The notes under the pieces: generated by a model
Told to the model about the DNA's origin: nothing
The model's input: only the letters and a program-made list of their open reading frames with translations
Database searches by the model: none
Part shown: piece by piece, positions 1-7,469 of the stretch
Layout of the letters: each line of letters begins with the position of its first letter
How positions within the stretch are numbered: position 1 is the stretch's first letter
DNA from: Gammaproteobacteria bacterium
GTDB taxonomy: Bacteria; Pseudomonadota; Gammaproteobacteria; Acidithiobacillales; Acidithiobacillaceae
Direction of reading: 5' to 3'
NCBI GenBank assembly: GCA_023381645.1
Contig: JAMCRJ010000089.1
Location: forward strand, 1-64,000
Length of the DNA: 64,000 bases
Translations under genes and position numbers: made by a program

Positions 1-119
1 GCTACGTACACCATCTTGAGTGCATCCGTCAGCGCCCCATAGGTCCACCCCTGCCCGATCAGATACCGGACCAGGGGGCGCAGAATCGCCAATACCGCCG
101 TCTTCAGTGCTTCGTTCAT
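1..119 (-). CDS. DUF6502-like protein, N-terminal fragment at window edge
   Basis: Only the first 39 codons lie in the window; the rest is off the left edge. The start is the ATG at 117-119 on the minus strand. The visible peptide has the pattern LRPLVRYLIGQGWTYGALTDALK, written here as the motifs LRPLVR and YGALTD, which resembles the start of DUF6502 proteins, a family of unknown function with a helical, possibly HTH-like N-terminus. The family call rests on this short match only. It is transcribed away from the cytochrome b561 gene, so the 250 bp between them probably carries divergent promoters. Confidence 0.5.
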   Translation of the reverse strand, partial: MNEALKTAVLAILRPLVRYLIGQGWTYGALTDALKMVYV

Positions 120-372
120 GGCATGCCTCGTGGCACCACATAGTTTTTCTATCCGCCTGCTGACCAATATAGCAGCTCGTGGGAAAATTTCCCAACCTTG
201 TTGACTTTGGAAATTTTTACTGTTACAAAAAGGCCCGCCCGGTCGGGATAAGGACCGCAAAGCATGCCGTCAGGGTTGCTCCAAAGTGGCTTTGCTATAG
301 CGAACTCCTGTAAAATGCGGCTCTGCCGAATTCCGGCTAAGGAAGGGCGCATATCAGAAAGAGGGAAGCGAA

Positions 373-963
373 ATGAATGAAAATGCGGCATTGCTGAACA
401 AAGAGGTACCGGACTCGGGTGGGGATCTGCCCGTGCGCTATGACCGGACAACCATCATTCTGCACTGGCTAACCGTGGTGCTGGTCGTCGTGCTCTTTGC
501 CCTGGCCGAAATCTGGGATTTTCTCGAGCATGGGTCACCGCTCCGGAAGGAATTCCAGTCTCTTCATATTTCACTGGGCATCCTGCTGACAGTGGTGCTC
601 GTGATACGGCTGGGCTGGCGCACCACACGCGGCACACGCATGCCGACGGCGGCGAATTTGCAGGAAAGGCTGGCGAAAGGGATGCAACATGCGCTCTATC
701 TCCTGCTGGCGGTACAGGTAGCGCTGGGCTTTCTGCTGCGCTGGGCACAGGCGGAATCTTTCACGTTCTTCGGGCTCTTCTCCCTGCAGTTTGCGACCGT
801 CAAAAATCACGCCCTGGAACACACCTTCGGCAACTTCCACAATATCATTGCCTGGACCATCATCATCCTCGCTGGTCTGCATGCTGCGGCGGCACTGATG
901 CACCACTACATCCTCAAGGATGACACACTGGAACGGATACTCCCGAGAAAAACCGGCCGTTAA
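373..963 (+). CDS. Cytochrome b561 family membrane protein
   Basis: This 196-aa inner-membrane protein is a di-heme b-type cytochrome of the prokaryotic b561 family, which moves electrons from the quinone pool or a partner reductase. Four hydrophobic segments are visible at about residues 27-47, 65-82, 107-123 and 155-175. Candidate axial heme ligands sit where the family has them: H31 (ILHW), H65 (LHISLG), H156 (FHN) and H170 (GLHAAA). Length is normal for the family. An AG-rich run (aagagggaagcg) precedes the ATG and can act as the ribosome binding site. It stands alone with no obvious operon partner, so the electron partner is unknown. Confidence 0.85.
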   Translation: MNENAALLNKEVPDSGGDLPVRYDRTTIILHWLTVVLVVVLFALAEIWDFLEHGSPLRKEFQSLHISLGILLTVVLVIRLGWRTTRGTRMPTAANLQERLAKGMQHALYLLLAVQVALGFLLRWAQAESFTFFGLFSLQFATVKNHALEHTFGNFHNIIAWTIIILAGLHAAAALMHHYILKDDTLERILPRKTGR

Positions 964-1408
964 GCGGCCTGTGCAAGGCGTTTTCCGGTCAACTCCGCCG
1001 CGGACCGCCCCGGAGCAAACCAGCGCCAATGCGCCGGGAGGACCATAGCCAATCCTCGTCGTTCATGAGCTTGGCTGCCGGGCAGATGGTAAAAAACCGG
1101 GTGGCCTCGACGGCCGGGTAGTCCTGTGCAGTGCCCTGATTCGATCTACCAAGTCAGGCTCCGGAGAACATCCAAAGGGAACTCGTCGGGCAGAATATCG
1201 GTCCATGAATCTGGTTGCGGTATTCCCCCGGCGACCGCTGTTTCTACGATTCTACATTTTGGTGAATTTCAGGAGGACTACCATTGAGAAACAACCCCCC
1301 TCACCGTTTATGGAAGCGTCAGGCGCTCACCCTCGCGAGTATCGAGATTTGCTCCGGCACTTGGCGGGCATAACCATGCATGACTTTGCTCGCCGCCCTT
1401 AGAAAAAC
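964..1408. other. 445-bp stretch without a supported gene
   Basis: Several short open frames cross this gap on both strands, but none shows a recognisable motif or a good ribosome binding site. One (1205-1402, plus) is in the same frame as the next gene but is separated from it by a TAG at 1400-1402, and its sequence does not look like the missing N-terminus of that gene. The stretch may be decayed coding sequence. Confidence 0.4.
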
Positions 1409-2098
1409 ATGGGAGAAGCCACATCGGATTTTCTTGTTTTCCACACAAACCCCTATCTGGCCGTGGTAGGTTGTGGGTTGTTATTTCTGGTTGCTATCTG
1501 GCTACAGATGCGAAGTAATCAATATATGGCACACTACTACTGGTTTGCCGTAATCATGGTTAGCGTCTTCGGCACGCAAATAGCAGACGTCACCCATGTC
1601 GTGCTGGGCGTTCCCTATGACATCTCGACATCCGTTTTTCTGGTCACCTTGATCGGGATTCTGGGCACTTGGAAACTCAAAGAGAAAACTCTTTCCATTC
1701 ACAGTGTGCATACACCTCGGCGAGAGGCATTCTATTGGGCGACCATCGTAGCCACCTTTGCCCTGGGCACAGCCGCAGGTGATATGACAGCGTCGAGCCT
1801 GGATTTGGGCTACCTTGCATCGGGTTTACTATTTGTCATTTTGTTCGGCATCCCTATCGTCGCATACTTCATGTTCGACCTTAACGAAATCGCCGCCTTC
1901 TGGATAGCCTATATTTTGACCAGACCACTGGGGGCTTCTTTCGCGGATTGGACAGACAAGCCGATACGGTTCGGCGGCCTTGGTCTGGGCACGGGCCCGG
2001 TGAGTATATCGCTGACGATGGTCATTTTGATGCTGCTCACCTTCCTGATGATTTCCAGAGTAGATGACCCCAACCGAGCACAAAATCACAAAATATAG
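1409..2098 (+). CDS. COG4705 membrane protein, probably 5'-truncated
   Basis: The 229-aa product is a multi-pass membrane protein of the COG4705 family (function unknown). Family hallmarks are visible: REAFYW, ALGTAAGD, AFWIAYILTRPLGAS and GGLGLGT, plus about six hydrophobic helices. The normal family has two similar halves, each starting with an FWI...K..x(T)xGE..xD segment. Here the first half begins abruptly at MGEATSDFL, which lines up with the TxGExxxD element, so the first helix is missing. The codons before the ATG are TAG-AAA-AAC, and there is no convincing ribosome binding site. It is best read as a gene that lost its 5' end, possibly a pseudogene; translation from 1409 is not ruled out. 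Confidence 0.7.
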   Translation: MGEATSDFLVFHTNPYLAVVGCGLLFLVAIWLQMRSNQYMAHYYWFAVIMVSVFGTQIADVTHVVLGVPYDISTSVFLVTLIGILGTWKLKEKTLSIHSVHTPRREAFYWATIVATFALGTAAGDMTASSLDLGYLASGLLFVILFGIPIVAYFMFDLNEIAAFWIAYILTRPLGASFADWTDKPIRFGGLGLGTGPVSISLTMVILMLLTFLMISRVDDPNRAQNHKI

Positions 2099-2359
2099 AG
2101 GTGCGCCAAGAAGCTACGTAAAGCAATCTTGCGGACTTTTACCTGAAATACATCCGTTTTCTGACTATCCTGTCCAAGTATCTGATGCTTCTGTCCCTTT
2201 ACCCACGCTCAAGGAGTTGCGGCCCCCGCTGGTGGCGACCATGAGTAACTAGACCGGGGCATGCGGGGGCCTGTTGCACCGCCTTACCACATCAGCGGCT
2301 CCGGTTGGCATTACGCCCGGCCGGTCCACTATGGGGTCCTTGAATTCGGGACGGAGTAT

Positions 2360-3010
2360 TTATCCGGCTGCGGCTTTGAAATAGCGCTGGAACCACCCCA
2401 AGGCCAGGCGGGCCGCCGCTTCCAGCGTCCCTTGTTCCTCAAAGAGGTGGGTGGCGCCGGGAATAATGGCCAACTCCTTCTCCACCCGCAAGGCAGCGAG
2501 AGCCTGCTCATTCATGCCGATCACCACATCGTCTAAGCCGCCGACGATAAGGAGGGTAGGCGCTTTTACCTGGGTGATGGCGGGGCCGGTAAGATCGGGT
2601 CGCCCGCCACGGGAAACCACCGCCGCGATAGCGTCACCAAACTGGGCGGCCGCGCGCAAGGCTGCCGCAGCGCCGGTGCTGGCGCCAAAATAACCCAAAG
2701 GCAAGCCCGCTGCCTCCGGCTGTTGCTGTGTCCAACGGGTGGCTAACGCCAGTCGCTCACTCAGCAGGCCGATATCGAAGCGGGTGGCATATACCCGATC
2801 CTCCTCTTCGGTCAGCAGATCGAAAAGCAAGGTACCAATACCGCCATCACGCAGTACCTGCGCCACGTAATTGTTCCTGGGACTCAGGCGGCTACTGCCG
2901 CTGCCGTGGGCGAAGAGCACCAGACCGAGGGCATTTTCGGGAACCACCCAGTTGCCTTCCAGGCTCCCCCCTTCTACCGAAATATGAACAAACCGTTCTA
3001 GCCCTACCAT
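2360..3010 (-). CDS. Alpha/beta hydrolase, dienelactone hydrolase-like
   Basis: The 216-aa protein has an alpha/beta hydrolase fold of the short dienelactone-hydrolase-like type found in many proteobacteria, often in cytosolic ester or lactone hydrolysis; the substrate here is unknown. Visible landmarks are the oxyanion region FAHGSGSS near residue 35, the nucleophile elbow GASTGA near residue 110, the acid GGLDD near residue 165 and the terminal histidine GATHLFEE near residue 190, in the correct order. No signal peptide is seen, so it is probably cytoplasmic. It is a single gene between the COG4705 remnant and the tRNA-linked island and looks intact. Confidence 0.8.
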   Translation of the reverse strand: MVGLERFVHISVEGGSLEGNWVVPENALGLVLFAHGSGSSRLSPRNNYVAQVLRDGGIGTLLFDLLTEEEDRVYATRFDIGLLSERLALATRWTQQQPEAAGLPLGYFGASTGAAAALRAAAQFGDAIAAVVSRGGRPDLTGPAITQVKAPTLLIVGGLDDVVIGMNEQALAALRVEKELAIIPGATHLFEEQGTLEAAARLALGWFQRYFKAAAG

Positions 3011-3188
3011 GCCTCACCTCCCGTTGATCGATCGACCCGCTCATTATAAAACCTGTCACAGCCGGTTGCGCTCAAAATCCGGGTATCATCCAAAAACATC
3101 TGAGAAAAAGCCCCGAATGATGGTACGGCAGCGCGCTATATAGTGGCCCCGGGATTATGAGGTAGCCTGGCAATAGTACAGTCCCGTT

Positions 3189-3507
3189 TCAAGCGGCCAA
3201 CCGTGTGAAGGACTGTGCGAACATAGCGGGAGCCAGATAACCAATCCTGGAATGTAGGCGCTGGCGGTCGAAAAAATCTCAATGCACTCTCGAATGGTGG
3301 ATTCTGCCTGCGCATGCGTCTCAAAAGGTTGGTGGTGGACCATTTCATTTCCAGGGCTTCCCCAGAAGCCCTCGATGGGGGCGTTATCACAGCAATTGTC
3401 CTTTTTCGACATGGAAGCCACCAAGCCGTTTTTCTGGAGATTGGCGCGATACGTCTTGGCGCAATACCGGCTGACGCGGTCTGACTGATGGATTAGTCCC
3501 TCCAAAA
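3189..3507 (-). pseudogene. IS3-family transposase (OrfB) C-terminal remnant, frameshifted
   Basis: The minus strand encodes the C-terminal part of an IS3-family DDE integrase. Motifs GLIHQSDR, ASMSKKDNCCDNAPIEGFWG and HHQPFETHAQA are read in one frame; after IEIF the frame must change by one base to continue with FDRQRLHSRIGYLAP and a stop at 3189-3191. The shift lies in a T run around 3270. The catalytic core upstream and both element ends are missing, so it is a dead fragment. It sits at the outer end of the tRNA-Ile2 island, a common place for IS scars. Confidence 0.8.
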
Positions 3508-3573
3508 ACAGACCACAAACCGGACCATCACTGGATAACGGACCCACCGAATATCGACAAGTCATTGTTTTGT

Positions 3574-3618
3574 TGGTGGGCCCGCACGGACTCGAACCGC
3601 GGACCAAGGGTTATGAGT
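3574..3618 (-). repeat. tRNA-Ile2 3'-end duplicate (att-like site, outermost copy)
   Basis: These 45 bp match the 3' half of the tRNA at 11197-11273, from the CCA through the T arm to the anticodon region, with a few differences. Similarity stops just after the anticodon. No complete cloverleaf can form, so this is not a tRNA gene. Such 3'-end copies are what tyrosine integrases leave at the far end of an island, so it probably marks an old island boundary. Confidence 0.75.
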
Positions 3619-3786
3619 TCGTCGCCAACGCGCTATGTCTAGGAAAATCAAGTATAGGTGAGCGTAAGCCACAGAACAAAAAAGTAAGCTGCTACAGTAA
3701 GTAGCGCAGCTTGGCGAAGGAGGGCAAAACTAAGCTCTGTACCGCTGGCGTACCGGCGTTTACAGCAACCTTGAACTTGTAGTCTA

Positions 3787-4215
3787 TCATGGCGACGGCG
3801 CCCACGGATTGACGACGGTCACTCCCGTCGGCTTGAAATCGGCCACGTTGCGCGTGACCACCGCCATGCCATGCACCAGTGCCGTAGCCGCGATGAGCGC
3901 GTCACGTTCACCGCGCTTGTCTGGTAGATGCAGCCGGGCACATCGCTGTGCCACAGCGATGTCGATAGGCAATGTGCGCCCGGAGAACTCGGGTAATACA
4001 TGTTGCTCCAGCCACGAGCGCAGCATGGCCCCCGGGATAGCGCCCTTGCGTTCAATCGACAGAACGCCAAGCTCCAACTCCATGATGGTGATGGCCGATA
4101 CGAAGAGGTCGGCGGCATCGACGCTTTCCGTCCATGCCGTCACATTCGCATCGGCCTTGCCAAGTCGTACCTTGCGCAGCTCGGACAGAACGTTGGTATC
4201 GAGCACATACATCAT
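3787..4215 (-). CDS. vapC: VapC-type PIN-domain toxin
   Basis: The 142-aa protein is a PIN-domain ribonuclease of the VapC family, the toxin half of type II toxin-antitoxin pairs, which typically cut tRNA or rRNA. The acidic metal-binding residues are present: LDTNV at the N-terminus, TIMELELG near residue 46, and RDALIAA and NVADF toward the C-terminus. It starts with ATG-ATG. A possible antitoxin frame upstream ends in TGA that overlaps this start (TGATG), the usual coupling, but that frame is only about 35 codons long. Location inside the tRNA-linked island fits an acquired or plasmid-type stability module. Confidence 0.85.
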   Translation of the reverse strand: MMYVLDTNVLSELRKVRLGKADANVTAWTESVDAADLFVSAITIMELELGVLSIERKGAIPGAMLRSWLEQHVLPEFSGRTLPIDIAVAQRCARLHLPDKRGERDALIAATALVHGMAVVTRNVADFKPTGVTVVNPWAPSP

Positions 4216-4318
4216 GAGAGATCAGCCGGCCGGGCTCCAATGGTCACGCGCGGCGGCTCAAACTCGACGTCTGCAACACCTGGCATCGCCAGCGCATCTA
4301 CCTGCAACTGGGCATCCA
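4213..4318 (-). pseudogene. Possible 3' remnant of the vapC partner antitoxin
   Basis: In frame upstream of vapC is a short coding stretch ending ...DVEFEPPRVTIGARPADLS followed by TGA, with the stop overlapping the vapC start. A PPR...PADL-type tail is what I would expect of a small antitoxin C-terminus, but an in-frame TGA lies just before a GTG at about 4318, so the DNA-binding N-terminus is absent. It could be a very short intact frame or, more likely, a truncated antitoxin. The family assignment is inference. Confidence 0.4.
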
Positions 4319-4346
4319 CTGGTCACGATGTTCAGCGTTCCCGCAC

Positions 4347-4565
4347 ATGCCTAAGCCGCCGCATGTCTCGGGTGCCACGGCAGTTCGGCGCTTGAACGAT
4401 TGGGGTGGGGGTTACGAAAATCCGCCTATCCGATATTATGTCACCATGCGGCGTGGCTCTAAAGGCTGCGTCGTTCCAATGCACAGGAAAATCAAGACCG
4501 GCACTCTTGCGGGTGTTCTGCGCCAAGCTGATATATCGCCAGAGGAATTCATCGATGCCTTGTGA
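4347..4565 (+). CDS. HicA/YcfA-like toxin with compensating frameshifts
   Basis: The 72-aa frame begins MPKPPHVSGATAVR and ends MRRGSKGCVVPMH...GTLAGVLRQADISPEEFIDAL, which is the two-ended signature of HicA (YcfA) mRNA interferase-like proteins. The middle, residues about 15-32, is unlike the family (RRLNDWGGGYENP...). In the +1 frame this stretch reads ALERLGWG, which is the expected HicA sequence, so a one-base loss followed by a one-base gain has scrambled the segment that normally carries the catalytic histidine. The protein is probably inactive even though the frame is open. No HicB antitoxin lies alongside. There is no clear ribosome binding site. Confidence 0.6.
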   Translation: MPKPPHVSGATAVRRLNDWGGGYENPPIRYYVTMRRGSKGCVVPMHRKIKTGTLAGVLRQADISPEEFIDAL

Positions 4566-4644
4566 ACTTGGTGTCCAACCCTTTGTTGCAGGAGGCCTTG
4601 CGCACAAAGAAAGCCGCGCAAGGCTGCTCAATTCAGACGTAAAG

Positions 4645-5202
4645 ATGCATAACGAACGAATCGCCATGTTCTCCGATGTCCTCGACTTCTGGTTTCACGA
4701 GATCGCGCCGGCGCAGTGGTGGGCGGCCGATCCGGCGTTCGACGCGCTGATCCGCAGCCGTTTCGGCGCGCTGCATGCCCGGGCGGTGCGCTGCGAGCTG
4801 TACGGCTGGCGCGACCGGCCCGAGGGGCGGCTGGCGGAAATCATCGTGCTCGACCAGTTTTCGCGGAACATGTTCCGCGGCGATCCGCGTGCCTTCGCCA
4901 GCGACGCGCTGGCTCTCGCACTGGCGCAGGAGGCGGTGGCCCGCGGTGCGGAGCGGGCACTGCCGGCCGAACAGCGCAACTTCGTCTACATGCCGTATAT
5001 GCACAGCGAGTCGCCGGCGATTCACGTCGTCGCCGAGCAACTGTTCAAGGCCAACGGCCTGGCGGACAACTACGACTACGAACTGCGGCACAAGGCCATC
5101 GTCGACCGCTTCGGGCGCTACCCGCACCGCAACGCCATCCTCGGCCGCGAATCGACCGACGAGGAACTGGCCTTTCTCGCGCAGCCTGGATCGAGCTTCT
5201 GA
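4645..5202 (+). CDS. DUF924 family protein
   Basis: The 185-aa protein matches DUF924, a TPR-like helical family of unknown function that is common in proteobacteria. Landmarks are VLDFWFHE at the N-terminus, VLDQFSRNMFRGDPRAFA near residue 75, FVYMPYMHSE near residue 115, and the characteristic end FLAQPGSSF. The open frame extends upstream, but homology begins at the ATG at 4645 or 4666. It appears complete. Its stop lies exactly where the oppositely oriented integrase remnant begins, so an island rearrangement joined the two. Very high GC here, compared with the AT-rich cassette further right, suggests a different donor. Confidence 0.8.
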   Translation: MHNERIAMFSDVLDFWFHEIAPAQWWAADPAFDALIRSRFGALHARAVRCELYGWRDRPEGRLAEIIVLDQFSRNMFRGDPRAFASDALALALAQEAVARGAERALPAEQRNFVYMPYMHSESPAIHVVAEQLFKANGLADNYDYELRHKAIVDRFGRYPHRNAILGRESTDEELAFLAQPGSSF

Positions 5203-5426
5203 ATAATCGACTGCTCGTAGCGCAGCAAGGCGTCGGCTAGGCGGTACTGACGGGCCTCCAGTTGCTCAAGGACTTCCTCCGCGGTCTGCCGGCTGAGTTC
5301 CGTCTCTTTCTTGAGGGACCAGGCCACGGCCTCGGCCTTCGTATCGAAGGTGGCCGAGAGATAAGGATAACCCTGCTTACGGATCTGCACCCGCCAATAC
5401 TTGCCACGACGATGGATGCTCGCCAT
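5200..5426 (-). pseudogene. Tyrosine integrase N-terminal remnant (copy 1)
   Basis: From an ATG at 5424-5426 the minus strand reads MASIHRRGKYWRVQIRKQG, then TFDTKAEAVAWSLKKETEL and EQLEARQYRLADALLRYEQSII. This is the arm-binding N-terminus of a phage/island integrase. After about 74 residues the frame runs into antisense DUF924 sequence, so the core-binding and catalytic domains are gone. The gene would point away from the tRNA copy at 5628-5673, the usual int-next-to-att layout. A shorter copy of the same gene start is found at 10975-10998. Confidence 0.75.
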
Positions 5427-5673
5427 GCTCACCCGCCTTGTCGGAATCGTTTCACACAAGGCAGTCGGCTGCTGTGCCAAAATCAAGACGCTGTGAAGTC
5501 TTTATTTGCCGGGTATACAGCGGGAACAGGGATTTTTTATCCACCGATCAGACCGCCGATAACTGTGCCAAAACTGTGCCAAGCGGCTTTTCGAATTACC
5601 ATATATTATGATAACCCTTTGATTATATGGTGGGCCCGCTCGGACGCGAACCGAGGACCAAGGTATTATGAGT
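5407..5673. repeat. 267-bp direct repeat, copy 1 (int start plus att region)
   Basis: This segment is repeated with few differences at 10975-11242. It contains the first codons of the integrase gene, a leader with direct repeats of the word TGTGCCAA, and the tRNA-Ile2 3' end (5628-5673). The copy here ends in a tRNA fragment that carries several mismatches, so it is the displaced copy. The repeat shows that two related islands inserted one after the other at the same tRNA. Confidence 0.85.
5628..5673 (-). repeat. tRNA-Ile2 3'-end duplicate (att-like site, inner copy)
   Basis: Same 3' tRNA segment as at 11197-11242, running from the CCA complement TGG to the anticodon, but with changes in the T arm and anticodon stem that would prevent folding. 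It lies at the left end of the 267-bp repeat. It is read as an att site that separates two stacked islands. Confidence 0.8.
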
Positions 5674-5936
5674 GCTGTAGACTACCAGTACTGTATTATT
5701 TGTCAATCACTTGCGTCACTTGCCAAAGCCATAATCAAGGTTATGCAACATCACATATCAGAAATTTAGGTCTCCTCATGGTACAAATCCGTCACACCTT
5801 CGCAGGGTGCGAAAGCGCCGCCATGCTTCCCGGCTGGACCAGATTGAAACTGCGGCCGGGGGGATAATTAAGTGGTCGGAATCGTGGGCAAGTTGGCGGC
5901 TTGCTTGAGCGCCGAGTCCGGCCTGTGGCCGTGGAG

Positions 5937-5964
5937 CCTGGCCGATGGCCGATCATCGGCCAGG
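5937..5964. repeat. Inverted repeat near an IS605-type remnant
   Basis: Arms CCTGGCCGATG (5937-5947) and CATCGGCCAGG (5954-5964) pair perfectly around a six-base loop. It lies 15 bp before the start of a TnpB-like fragment. IS200/IS605 elements carry subterminal hairpins recognised by their TnpA, so this may be such an end, but no downstream T run or TnpA gene is present. Confidence 0.45.
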
Positions 5965-5978
5965 CATACAATAGAACC

Positions 5979-6045
5979 ATGCTGATTCGCAAAGCCGTGC
6001 GCTACCGATTAGAACCCTTAGCTGAGCAGGAACATCCCCTGTCCC
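5979..6045 (+). pseudogene. TnpB (IS605 OrfB) N-terminal scrap
   Basis: From the ATG at 5979 the plus strand reads MLIRKAVRYRLEPLAEQE, closely matching the first residues of TnpB proteins of IS200/IS605 elements. Homology fades after about 18 residues and the frame has no RuvC or zinc-finger part. It is a scar. The rest of 5674-6228 shows no other gene I can name; a 62-codon frame at 6046-6234 has no recognisable features. Confidence 0.6.
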
Positions 6046-6228
6046 ATGCGATTGCGCAGGGCGAAAAGCTCGCCCTCGGAGAGCCGCGTGGGCGCAGATA
6101 TGCTGGTGCACGGCAACATCGGCTGCCCCTCGATCCTGGTGGGGGAGATGACCATCGCGAGGGAAGCCCATGAAGCACAGGGCTGGGAATCGGAATGCTC
6201 CGTGTGGTTCCAAGGCATGATTTACCAG

Positions 6229-7410
6229 TCATGATGATGTTTCGTTTTTTAACCGTCCGGCAAAAATCATCGCCACCGCCAAAACCAGTAAATCCACGAC
6301 CAGAAACTTCGACCATCCAAACCGGTCGTACACCAAGCCGGGCAAATAAGAGCCTGCCGTCCCGCCGCTGTAATATGCAGCGATATACATACCATTTGCA
6401 ACAGCCTTGCGATTGCTGACGTACCCATTAAGAAATCCGGTGAGCATTGCCTGGACCAAAAACATGGATACGCAAGTCATGACCATGCTCATGAACATCA
6501 CGGGTATGCTCGGAAGGAACCAACACGCGATGGCGCTGCCGAACAAGGTGAGCGCGGAGATGACGGCCTTTCGTACGGTGCCGTGCAGTCCAATGAACCT
6601 GGGGGCAAGCAGTGCGGCTGTGGCACCGAGCGGATAGGCGGAGTACATCAGGCCGATTTCGTATTCGGTTAGTCCGGAATACAGTTGTTTCAGGTGAAAT
6701 GGAAAGAAATTAAGGATTGATGAAAAAACGAAGAAGCAGCAGAAAATGATCGCAAGTATACTGATAACGGTGTGATCCCTGATCTGCACGCCGAATGCGC
6801 TGATTGTCCAAACGCCAGTTTTGTCCATGTTGGTTGATAGCTCGTTGACATGAGTGCGACCAATCATTATTACACATAGGGTGGCGTTCGCTGCGTCAAA
6901 CAGGAATGTGTACTGCCAACTTGCAAGGCTTGTTATAACTGCGGATGATATTCTTCCGAGAAATCCGCCGATAATTGTTGATGCGACATACCATGACATC
7001 AACTTGTTGAGGTTTTCCGCTCTACCATTCTTTGACAGATAACTTGTCAGGAAAGTCAATATCGCCGAGATTGCAATACCTTGCGTCAGGCGGAACACCA
7101 TGATGAGGAGGAAGTAATGCGAAAAAACAAATATCGCCATATTGGTTATAAGCAAGGATGTTAGCGAGGCGTATAATATGGTTCTGGATTTGATGAGTTC
7201 CAGGAAGGCTCCGTGTGCAAGGGGTAAAACGCTGAGCGGCAGGAAGGCGGCAGTGGTTAGCAACGCCGCTTCCGAGTTGGTTAGCAAGAGATCTTTGGCG
7301 ATGTTTGGCAGAATCGGTTGTGGGACATACAGTGTACCAACAGAAACGACCGTTAAATACACGAAACGGGATCTGTCCAATAAATCGGGAGTGGCTGCTG
7401 AATCGTTCAT
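6229..7410 (-). CDS. MFS transporter, YnfM-like
   Basis: The 393-aa protein is a 12-helix major facilitator superfamily transporter, with the look of the YnfM-type exporters. The GTLYVPQPILPNIA opening, FRLTQGIAISA near residue 110 and GLMYSAYPLGATAALLAPRFIG near residue 255 are typical of the family. The substrate cannot be told from sequence. It is the last gene of a minus-strand AT-rich cassette with a HemW-like radical SAM enzyme and a small protein, with about 60 bp between the radical SAM stop and this start. Codon use is clearly AT-richer than the flanking chromosome, which points to transfer. A role in exporting a product of the radical SAM enzyme is inference. Confidence 0.8.
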   Translation of the reverse strand: MNDSAATPDLLDRSRFVYLTVVSVGTLYVPQPILPNIAKDLLLTNSEAALLTTAAFLPLSVLPLAHGAFLELIKSRTILYASLTSLLITNMAIFVFSHYFLLIMVFRLTQGIAISAILTFLTSYLSKNGRAENLNKLMSWYVASTIIGGFLGRISSAVITSLASWQYTFLFDAANATLCVIMIGRTHVNELSTNMDKTGVWTISAFGVQIRDHTVISILAIIFCCFFVFSSILNFFPFHLKQLYSGLTEYEIGLMYSAYPLGATAALLAPRFIGLHGTVRKAVISALTLFGSAIACWFLPSIPVMFMSMVMTCVSMFLVQAMLTGFLNGYVSNRKAVANGMYIAAYYSGGTAGSYLPGLVYDRFGWSKFLVVDLLVLAVAMIFAGRLKNETSS

Positions 7411-7469
7411 GGACGGTCGCCTTGTTGGCTATCAATTATTATCGTGCGGCGCGATTTCGCCGCCTTTGG

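Noticed and set aside
1205..1402. 65-codon frame directly upstream and in frame with the COG4705 gene
   Set aside because: Separated by TAG and without similarity to the missing N-terminus of that family.
2064..2252. 62-codon frame after the COG4705 gene
   Set aside because: No motif and no ribosome binding site; overlaps the end of the upstream gene.
6046..6234. 62-codon frame between the TnpB scrap and the MFS gene
   Set aside because: No recognisable features; lies in rearranged remnant DNA.
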